DNA of 64,000 nt, taken from assembly GCF_003688915.1 (NCBI RefSeq), contig NZ_REFU01000001.1:3410001-3474000 (forward strand), read 5' to 3'. A model generated the notes under the pieces. The model did not search any database and was not told the origin of the DNA. It saw only the letters and a list, made by a program, of their open reading frames with translations. Positions within the stretch are counted from its first letter, which is position 1. Each line of letters begins with the position of its first letter. The stretch comes from Rhodococcus sp. SBT000017. Its GTDB lineage: Bacteria; Actinomycetota; Actinomycetes; Mycobacteriales; Mycobacteriaceae. Made by a program: the position numbers and the translations under genes. Below are positions 58,871 to 64,000 of the stretch, in pieces.

Positions 58871-59770
58871 TCATCCGAAGAAGTCGCTCATCGATCGGGA
58901 CAGCCCATCGACATCCAACCCGTTGGCCCGATCGTGTTCGGCCACCGTGCCGTACTTGCGACGCTCTCCTGGTTCGACCCCGACTCCCGACACTCGATGA
59001 CGCACATCGGCCAAGGCCCGATCGACCTGCAGCACTGACGTTCCCGCGAGATAGGGCTCGACGATCATGACGTCCGGCTCAGTCAACGTCGCCCGCAGCG
59101 TTCGACTGTCGAACGGCCTGATCGTCGACGCATGGAGCACCGTCACGTCGCGCCCCGAGGCTGCGGCCAGAACCCGGTCCGTCATCGGTCCGACGGAGAT
59201 CACCGTTCCCGAATTACCCTGCTGCAGAACGGTGAACGTCCCATCGGGCCGACCGTGCGGACGTTCGTTGCACACCCCGTCGAGCCTGATATAGACGCAA
59301 TCGTCGGTTGCCGTCGCGCTGTGCAGCATCCAGTCGACCTCGTCCACGTGCCCGGGAACGTGGACCGTCCACCCGCTCAGGGTGTCGAGGAGTGCGACAT
59401 CTCGCTGACCGAAGTGGGTCTCGCCGCCCTGCGGCCACCCGTAGGACCCGCCCGAGCTCACCAGGATTGCGCCGACACCCTGGTGCCCCAGGTCGAGCTT
59501 CACCTGCTCGAACGGTCGCTCGATCAGGAACGGCGGGAAGGTGTGCACGATCGGACGCATTCCGGCCAGGGCCAAGCCACCGGCGACACCGATCATGGCC
59601 TGCTCTCGAATCCCGACGTTGATCACCCGCGATCGAACATCGGCGGTGAGGTGCGGTTCGACATATCCGACTCCGATTTGCGCCAGCACCAACGCCGTTC
59701 GCTCGTTCCGCGCCAACAGTGCGGGCACCAGACGGTAGAAGTGCTCGCGTTGGTCCAGCGTTGCGCTCAT
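58871..59770 (-). CDS. Transketolase-like C-terminal subunit
   Basis: A 299-residue protein with the pyrimidine-binding domain of transketolase, with the catalytic Glu in VGIREQAMIGVAGGLALAGMRPIVHTFPPFLIERPFEQVKLDLGHQG. The C-terminal transketolase domain has VLHASTIRPFDSRTLRATLTEPDVMIVEPYLAGTSVLQVDRALA. In this two-gene type, N and C halves form one active site with thiamine diphosphate. It is coupled to the N-terminal subunit by a one-base overlap (TGATG). Confidence 0.9.
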   Translation of the reverse strand: MSATLDQREHFYRLVPALLARNERTALVLAQIGVGYVEPHLTADVRSRVINVGIREQAMIGVAGGLALAGMRPIVHTFPPFLIERPFEQVKLDLGHQGVGAILVSSGGSYGWPQGGETHFGQRDVALLDTLSGWTVHVPGHVDEVDWMLHSATATDDCVYIRLDGVCNERPHGRPDGTFTVLQQGNSGTVISVGPMTDRVLAAASGRDVTVLHASTIRPFDSRTLRATLTEPDVMIVEPYLAGTSVLQVDRALADVRHRVSGVGVEPGERRKYGTVAEHDRANGLDVDGLSRSMSDFFG

Positions 59771-60450
59771 CAGCTCTCCTTCCTTTCGACATGAGCGACC
59801 ACCACGTGCGGCCGATCCGCATGATCGAGGCGAAACGCGCGCCTGAGAGCACTGTGATCTCGACCGTCGATGTCGGATGTGGACCATCCTTCGACTGTGA
59901 ACCGCGACGCGATGCCCCCGGGCCAACCCAGGCCGGCCGAGTCGTTGTCGATCACCACTGCGGTCAGATTGCCCAGATTCGATCGCGCAGCGAATTGAAT
60001 GGCTTCCATATTGCTGCCCTCGTCGAGCTCGGCGTCGCCGATCAGCACGAAGACTCGGGCGATGCTCCTCTGAATCCGCAGGGCAACAGCAGTTCCGGCG
60101 GCCAGCGCTAGACCGTGTCCGAGCGATCCCGATCCGATGTCGGCCCCGGGAACCAACGTGCGATCCGGATGATTGCCCAGCGGAGAGTCGTAGCTGCCGA
60201 AAGACGCAAGCTCGTTCGGCGTCAAGAATCCCCGTGCCGCAAGCACTGCGTAGTACGCCATCGGGCCGTGACCCTTGGAGAGGTAGAACCGGTCGCGTTC
60301 GGGGTCGTCGGGATTCTCCGCGTCGAGCCGAAGAATGTCGGAATACAACACCCACAACACATCGAGTGTCGAAGTGGCACTGGTGCTGTGCTTTTCATCG
60401 CCAGTCATCAGTGTCATGAGTCGCGGCAACTCGTCGAAAGTCATTTGCAT
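59770..60450 (-). CDS. Transketolase-like N-terminal subunit
   Basis: A 226-residue thiamine diphosphate-binding half. Visible are DRFYLSKGHGPMAYYAVLAARGF, PGADIGSGSLGHGLALAAGTAVALR and the metal/TPP motif GDAELDEGSNMEAIQFAARSNLGNLTAVVIDND. I start at the ATG at 60450, which has AGGTGGGG before it; 60477 would lie in the promoter. It forms an operon with the C-terminal half. The sugar phosphate substrate is unclear because free-standing halves of this kind serve several pathways. Confidence 0.9.
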   Translation of the reverse strand: MQMTFDELPRLMTLMTGDEKHSTSATSTLDVLWVLYSDILRLDAENPDDPERDRFYLSKGHGPMAYYAVLAARGFLTPNELASFGSYDSPLGNHPDRTLVPGADIGSGSLGHGLALAAGTAVALRIQRSIARVFVLIGDAELDEGSNMEAIQFAARSNLGNLTAVVIDNDSAGLGWPGGIASRFTVEGWSTSDIDGRDHSALRRAFRLDHADRPHVVVAHVERKES

Positions 60451-60456
60451 GACCCC

Positions 60457-60487
60457 ACCTTGCAACCTCGAGTGCACTCGAGGTCAA
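60457..60487 (-). promoter_or_regulatory. MerR/SoxR-like promoter of transketolase operon
   Basis: The 20-bp perfect palindrome ACCTCGAGTGCACTCGAGGT at 60465-60484 lies between a TTGACC -35 (60487-60482) and a CAAGGT -10 (60462-60457) with a 19-bp spacer. A long spacer filled by a dyad of CCTC...GAGG form is the hallmark of MerR-family activation; the SoxR site CCTCAAG...CTTGAGG is very similar. No MerR gene is in this window. Confidence 0.75.
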
Positions 60488-60528
60488 GAGCCCTGCGAGG
60501 GAGGTGATGTGGGTGTCACCACCGACAG

Positions 60529-60534
60529 TATTGT
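60529..60534 (+). promoter_or_regulatory. -10 element, leaderless promoter of VOC gene
   Basis: TATTGT ends 6 nt before the ATG at 60541. Confidence 0.5.
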
Positions 60535-60540
60535 CATGGC

Positions 60541-60912
60541 ATGCCGCGAAACCACCTCGCTATAGCGGGGACGTCCATCGACTGCGCCGATCCGGCGCAA
60601 CTCGCGCACTTCTATCTGGCGCTTCTCGGCGGCGAGTTGTTGTGGGAGAGCTCCGAGAGCGTTGGGTTTCGCACACAATCCGGCCTTTCCATCGTTGCGC
60701 AGAAAGTTGCGAATTACGTCCCTCCGGTCTGGCCATCGACTTCGATCGTGCACTTCGACATGGATGCGAGTGGCGACCTTGCCGGATCCGTCGCCTACGC
60801 AGTCGAATGCGGTGCCAGGGAGGCAGCAGAGCAGCCGGACCCCCGATGGCGAGTTCTCCTCGACCCCGCCGGCCACCCCTTCTGCATCACCACAGAGGTG
60901 TACGACGGTTGA
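60541..60912 (+). CDS. VOC-family (glyoxalase-like) protein
   Basis: A 123-residue protein with one VOC domain: IAGTSIDCADPAQLAHFYLALLGGELLWES at the start and WRVLLDPAGHPFCITTEV at the end. The typical early His is replaced by Ser/Asp, so it is closer to the glyoxalase-like 'Glyoxalase_6' group that lacks clear metal sites. Function is unknown. It may be controlled by the same divergent region as the transketolase operon. Confidence 0.85.
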   Translation: MPRNHLAIAGTSIDCADPAQLAHFYLALLGGELLWESSESVGFRTQSGLSIVAQKVANYVPPVWPSTSIVHFDMDASGDLAGSVAYAVECGAREAAEQPDPRWRVLLDPAGHPFCITTEVYDG

Positions 60913-60920
60913 CGGGGTAA

Positions 60921-60926
60921 TAGCCT
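60921..60926 (+). promoter_or_regulatory. -10 element upstream of small membrane protein gene
   Basis: TAGCCT lies 3 nt before the ATG at 60930 and 6 nt before the GTG at 60933; the latter spacing suggests the GTG may be the real leaderless start. Confidence 0.4.
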
Positions 60927-60929
60927 GAG

Positions 60930-61253
60930 ATGGTGCGCAATCTCGTCGTCGTCCTGCTGCTGTTTGGATTCGTCGTCGGATTGGCTCCGTTGGGCTGGTA
61001 TCTGATCGGCGAAATGACCACCAACACGAGTGGCGTCGTGTACTCGGGTGGCTACGAGCCCTTGGAGGGCGTATCGATGAGCAGCGAAGCAATGGAACGC
61101 TTCGACCGAGCATTCGATCGCAGGTCGCAAGGACCATCCACTCAGTGGTTGTACGTACTGCCCGCAGTGTCTGCAGCGACCGGCGCGCTGATTGGGGCAA
61201 TACTGGGCAAGTTGGGATTTGTGCTCACCCGTATCAGAACCCGAGAGGGTTGA
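60930..61253 (+). CDS. Small two-helix membrane protein
   Basis: A 107-residue protein with one helix at each end (LVVVLLLFGFVVGLAPLGWYLIG and WLYVLPAVSAATGALIGAILGKLGFVL) and a polar middle of about 45 residues. The N-terminal helix begins at residue 4, so the polar part is probably outside the cell. No family recognised. Overlapping spacing (1 bp) to the next gene suggests an operon. Confidence 0.65.
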   Translation: MVRNLVVVLLLFGFVVGLAPLGWYLIGEMTTNTSGVVYSGGYEPLEGVSMSSEAMERFDRAFDRRSQGPSTQWLYVLPAVSAATGALIGAILGKLGFVLTRIRTREG

Positions 61254-61254
61254 G

Positions 61255-61764
61255 TTGCCCGAGCCCGCTGAAGTAGCGCTGAGTCAAGAGGACATTCAAA
61301 GCGTGGTCGGCTTCGCCGCTACCTGCGCCCGACGGGCATTGCCCTTTTTCGAGGCAGCACATCCAGGTGATCTTCGTCCGCGTTCGGCGATCGACAGTGC
61401 CGCGTCGTTCGCCGAGACCGGCCACCGGACGGCGGAGTTACGCAGGCTCGCCTGGGACGCGCACAAGGCTGCCCGCGAGGTGCCGGCTTCCGCAGCGACA
61501 GACGCCGCACTGTCCGCAATGCACGCGGCCGGTGCTGCCTTTCTCCATCCGCTGTACAGCCCCCATCAGGTCAAACACATTCTCGGATCTGCAGTGCATC
61601 TGATGCTCACGGAATCCAATGCTGTTGCAGAGCAGATCGAATGGATCGAGGCAGAGGCCGACGCGACCGTGCGTTCGGTCCTACGCCGGTTTCCGCCACC
61701 GATCGCCGGGCGTACGAAGTTCGGCGTGCTCATGGTTCGACTCGATACCGAATTGCGTCGTTGA
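61255..61764 (+). CDS. Imm5-like putative immunity protein
   Basis: A 169-residue helical protein started at TTG 61255, since no ATG or GTG is available downstream of the preceding gene's stop and GAGAGGG lies 6 nt before. Sequence pattern LSQEDIQSVVGFAATCARRALPFFEAAHPGDLRPRSAIDSAASFAETGHRTAELRRLAWDAHKAAREV then AGAAFLHPLYSPHQVKHILGSAVHL matches the 'putative immunity protein' (Imm5-like) family. No toxin gene is next to it. The function in toxin immunity is only inferred for the family. Confidence 0.75.
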   Translation: MPEPAEVALSQEDIQSVVGFAATCARRALPFFEAAHPGDLRPRSAIDSAASFAETGHRTAELRRLAWDAHKAAREVPASAATDAALSAMHAAGAAFLHPLYSPHQVKHILGSAVHLMLTESNAVAEQIEWIEAEADATVRSVLRRFPPPIAGRTKFGVLMVRLDTELRR

Positions 61765-61803
61765 CGCATTGTCTCGACCGAGCGTCGGTGACACCATGGG
61801 AAC

Positions 61804-62139
61804 ATGAACGACCGTCAACGTCGGTGGACTCGATATCTGCTCGGCATCTGGCTGGCCTTGGTCGTGTTCTCGACGATTGCCGACATCGTGACCGAACCAT
61901 CGTTGTGGAACTGGACGAAGCTGGCGGTGTTGGCGATAGCCGCCCCGTGGCTCTGGCACCGACACGGCCGGGCCTGGCTGATGCCCCACAAGATCGAACC
62001 CGAAGCTGTACCCGTCGAGGATGTCGAAGCGGTGGTCGCAGAATCCGGCAGAACTGTCCACGCCATCAAAGCGTTGCGAGAGATGCATCCCGGTCTCGGT
62101 CTGCTCGATGCGAAGAATCTCGTTCAACCGGAACACTGA
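61804..62139 (+). CDS. Membrane protein with L7/L12-like C-terminal domain
   Basis: A 111-residue protein with two short membrane helices (YLLGIWLALVVFSTIADIV and WTKLAVLAIAAPWLWHRHG). The C-terminal 35 residues, VVAESGRTVHAIKALREMHPGLGLLDAKNLVQ, have the pattern of the ribosomal protein L7/L12 C-terminal fold ('K-I-x-A-I-K-x-x-R-x-x-x-G-L-G-L-x-x-A-K-x-L-V'). A few actinobacterial membrane proteins carry this module; function is unknown. Confidence 0.7.
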   Translation: MNDRQRRWTRYLLGIWLALVVFSTIADIVTEPSLWNWTKLAVLAIAAPWLWHRHGRAWLMPHKIEPEAVPVEDVEAVVAESGRTVHAIKALREMHPGLGLLDAKNLVQPEH

Positions 62140-62153
62140 CGGAGGAGAAGGCG

Positions 62154-62627
62154 ATGACATCAGTCAGCGGTACACGTGCCGTGCAGGATCGCGCTGGATT
62201 CACCGAGGCCGCAACCCTGTTGATCGACTTCAATCGCGAGTACGACTACCCGGTGCCCGAGTCAGATTGGCTTGCAGCACATCTCGAAACTCTGGTGAAA
62301 TCCGGCGACACCAGCGTGCTGACGTTCTGGACTCCCGCCATCGGTGTGGCCGTTCTTCGATTCAGGGCCGGCACTCTGAGTGCGGATATCGAGGCCTACC
62401 TCGCCGAGTTCTACGTCCAGCCCGGGCTACGCGGGAAGGGCTACGGCACAACCTTTCTCGACGACGTCATCGAGCACGCACGCGGCAAGGGTGCCACCTA
62501 CATGGACCTCAACACCTCTGAGGACGACGAGGCGGCGCGACACGTGTACGAAAAGCGTGGCTTCGACTGCCACGAAGGCCGTGGCGAGGGACCCAAAGCT
62601 CTGTATTACGAACTCGAGCTGAACTGA
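62154..62627 (+). CDS. GNAT-family N-acetyltransferase
   Basis: A 157-residue acetyltransferase with GGAGGAG before the ATG. Motifs: AYLAEFYVQPGLRGKGYGTTFLDDVIEHARGKGATYMDLNTSEDDEAARHVYEKRGFDCHEG. The substrate is unknown. It lies 14 bp after the L7/L12-like gene and may be co-transcribed. Confidence 0.88.
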   Translation: MTSVSGTRAVQDRAGFTEAATLLIDFNREYDYPVPESDWLAAHLETLVKSGDTSVLTFWTPAIGVAVLRFRAGTLSADIEAYLAEFYVQPGLRGKGYGTTFLDDVIEHARGKGATYMDLNTSEDDEAARHVYEKRGFDCHEGRGEGPKALYYELELN

Positions 62628-62638
62628 CGCGCACGATG

Positions 62639-62644
62639 TAGCCT
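62639..62644 (+). promoter_or_regulatory. -10 element, leaderless promoter of methyltransferase gene
   Basis: TAGCCT ends 6 nt before the ATG at 62651; no ribosome site is present. Confidence 0.5.
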
Positions 62645-62650
62645 GGCTAT

Positions 62651-63409
62651 ATGGTTAGCCGAGATAACAGCTCGACGTCGTTCGGGACCGTCGCCGACGT
62701 GTACGAATCTGCTCGCCCCGAATACCCGTCGGCCGCGGTCGCGTGGTTGCTGGAACCCGTACTCGAGTCCCGCGGGCGTCCTCTCGTCGCCGACGTCGGC
62801 GCCGGGACCGGCAAGCTCACCCGCATCATCGCCGCCGCCGCCGGGTGCGATGCCGTCGCGGTCGATCCTGATCCCGCCATGCTCGACGCCCTGCGCGTTG
62901 CAGTTCCCGGAGTTCCGGCCCACGTCGGCACCGCCGAGTCCCTGCCGCTAGAGGATGAGAGCGTCGATGCCGTTCTGCTCGGACAGGCCTGGCACTGGGT
63001 CGAGCCAGTGGCCGCGTCACGCGAGATCGGCCGGGTTCTCCGACCGGGCGGCACCCTGGGACTGATCTGGAACATTCGTGACGAGTCGCAATCGTGGGTT
63101 CGGCGACTGAACTCGGTGGTCTCGCGCGGTGGAGCGCTGACCATGTTCGACGACGGTCCACCGCCGATCGCAGAACCGTTCCGTCGGCTCGACGAGGAGC
63201 GGTGGACGTGGTCGCGCACGGTGAGTCGGTCCCAGCTCACCGACCTGGTTCGGTCGCGCAGTTTCTACATCACCGCGTCCGCCGATGAGCGCAACCGCAT
63301 CGATCGGGATCTCACCGCGCTGTTCGACGAATTGGGTCTGAAGGGATCGACGACGATCGAGCTGCCCTACGTGACCAGAGCGTTCCGCACCACGATGCCG
63401 ATCCGATGA
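62651..63409 (+). CDS. Class I SAM-dependent methyltransferase
   Basis: A 252-residue methyltransferase, SFGTVADVYESARPEYPSAAV at the start, motif I LVADVGAGTGKLTRIIAAAAGCDAVAVDPDPAMLDAL, AVLLGQAWHWVEPVAASREIGRVLRPGGTLGLIWN in the middle. It is a paralogue of the protein encoded at 38694-39503, sharing the A-x-x-Y-x-x-A-R-P-x-Y-P opening and the Q-x-W-H-W-V block. The substrate is unknown. Confidence 0.9.
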   Translation: MVSRDNSSTSFGTVADVYESARPEYPSAAVAWLLEPVLESRGRPLVADVGAGTGKLTRIIAAAAGCDAVAVDPDPAMLDALRVAVPGVPAHVGTAESLPLEDESVDAVLLGQAWHWVEPVAASREIGRVLRPGGTLGLIWNIRDESQSWVRRLNSVVSRGGALTMFDDGPPPIAEPFRRLDEERWTWSRTVSRSQLTDLVRSRSFYITASADERNRIDRDLTALFDELGLKGSTTIELPYVTRAFRTTMPIR

Positions 63410-63501
63410 CACTTCTCGCGACCCCGGAAGTCGCCACAGCCGAACAAAACGAATACGATTCCCAATAAGTGGGTACAGGTTCGATTTCGAGGAGCTACAA
63501 C

Positions 63502-63786
63502 ATGGCGTTTCCGATCATCGTCGCGAAGGCAGTATCGACGGTCGTAACAGGCGCAGTCGGCGTCGCCGCGTACAACGGTGCCAAGAAGCTGTACGACAAG
63601 GCTCCCGTCCGCAAGGCTGCGGTATCGGCAACCGAGCTCGGTCTCCGCGCCGCGCGAAAGGCCGAAATCCACGCCGAATCAGCACGTTTGGCTGTGTCCG
63701 ATGTTGTTGCGGAGGCGCGCGACCGGCTCGGCGAAGAAGTGCCGCCACCCTCGGCGACCGAAGTCGGCCACGGCCACTCGCACTGA
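63502..63786 (+). CDS. DUF1490/PacL-type metal-efflux partner protein
   Basis: A 94-residue DUF1490 protein: FPIIVAKAVSTVVTGAVGVAAYNGAKKLYDKAPVRKAAVSATELGLRAARKAEIHAESARLAVSDVVAEARDRL. The N-terminal hydrophobic part anchors it in the membrane and the Ala/Glu/Lys-rich helix is typical. It ends GHGHSH, a likely metal-binding tail. In mycobacteria such proteins (PacL) pair with P-type ATPases to form zinc-efflux platforms; here a P-type ATPase starts 19 bp downstream. GAGGAG lies 10 nt before the ATG. Confidence 0.85.
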   Translation: MAFPIIVAKAVSTVVTGAVGVAAYNGAKKLYDKAPVRKAAVSATELGLRAARKAEIHAESARLAVSDVVAEARDRLGEEVPPPSATEVGHGHSH

Positions 63787-63805
63787 TCACGGCAGACGGC
63801 CGAAC

Positions 63806-64000
63806 ATGACGACGCTCGTCGAAGACACCATCGACACGGCTCCCGACCGCGCGGATGGCATCGAGATCCTGTCCGATGCCGCCGGCCGCATGCGGCTTCG
63901 CGTCGACTGGCTGCGGTCGAGTCCGGGTCGCGCGGTCGCCGTCGAAGATCATGTCGACAAGATTCGCGGCGTTCGAGCCGTCCACGCGTACCCCCGCACC
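63806..64000 (+). CDS. Heavy-metal P-type ATPase, N-terminal fragment
   Basis: The first 65 codons of a gene cut by the window end. The visible part has IEILSDAAGRMRLRVDWLRSSPGRAVAVEDHVDKIRGVRAVHAYPRT, matching the N-terminal region of actinobacterial CtpC-like heavy-metal ATPases, where 'G-R-x-R-...-V-D-W-L-...-A-V-x-V-E-x-x-V' precedes the first membrane helix. The gene order DUF1490-ATPase is the same as in mycobacteria. The metal cannot be told from this piece. Confidence 0.75.
   Translation, partial: MTTLVEDTIDTAPDRADGIEILSDAAGRMRLRVDWLRSSPGRAVAVEDHVDKIRGVRAVHAYPRT

Noticed and set aside
1-64000. Mobile elements, prophage, CRISPR arrays, tRNA or rRNA genes
   Set aside because: No transposase, integrase, phage structural gene, regular repeat-spacer array or RNA gene pattern was seen on either strand by eye; a tRNA scan would be needed to exclude tRNAs fully.

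Overview
The window looks like chromosomal DNA of a high-GC, mycolic-acid-type actinobacterium, most probably Rhodococcus or a close Nocardiaceae relative. The reasons are the strongly GC-biased codon third positions, many GTG starts, numerous genes that appear to be leaderless (a TANNNT -10 hexamer 6-8 nt before the start codon), a mycobacterial-type SOS box before a DUF222/HNH gene, an LppU-like lipoprotein, and a DUF1490 (PacL-type) gene directly before a heavy-metal P-type ATPase. I see no rRNA, tRNA, CRISPR array, insertion sequence or prophage; apart from one short AT-rich stretch the composition is even, so this is mostly vertical chromosome with small regulatory modules.

Layout. 1-3382: end of a purine/uracil-type permease, an IclR regulator, and a TetR-cupin-spermidine synthase-like operon on the minus strand. 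3383-10336: a translationally coupled nitrogen cluster of an APC permease, two DUF1989 proteins, a carboxyltransferase-only 'urea amidolyase' protein and allophanate hydrolase, matching the guanidine/urea carboxylation route but without biotin carboxylase or biotin carrier domains. 10261-16187: LysE exporter, SGNH lipoprotein, two tiny proteins, a flavoprotein, a MarR/Bcr-type efflux pair with a perfect palindrome between, and an apparently autoregulated Clp-N protein. 16337-20521: a GGDEF-EAL protein and a lipoprotein gamma-glutamyltransferase. 20541-28110: a complete kdpFABCDE potassium-uptake operon. 28201-32113: an ECF sigma factor and an Asp23/Gls24 envelope cluster of about nine genes.

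32165-45729: an NmrA-like reductase whose start lies in a 39-bp palindrome, a membrane phosphodiesterase-like protein, a lipase, an SOS-box HNH gene, a cytochrome b561-molybdopterin fusion, an LppU lipoprotein, an NRAMP-related transporter without the usual metal ligands, assorted enzymes and an ABC exporter. 45766-49165: an SDR, then two mirror-image operons (VOC-pirin and MarR-pirin) around a double operator. 49242-55988: GNAT, DUF808, old yellow enzyme, an AlaA/AspC-type aminotransferase coupled to an EamA exporter, and a divergent MocR regulator whose start codon overlaps that of the exporter. 56267-64000: HD protein, TetR/thioesterase pair with nested palindromes, a two-subunit transketolase behind a MerR/SoxR-like promoter, several small proteins, a methyltransferase, and the start of a PacL/P-type ATPase metal-efflux operon.

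Regulation is unusually legible here: at least seven divergent or upstream regions carry clear dyad operators, several placed directly on predicted leaderless promoters.
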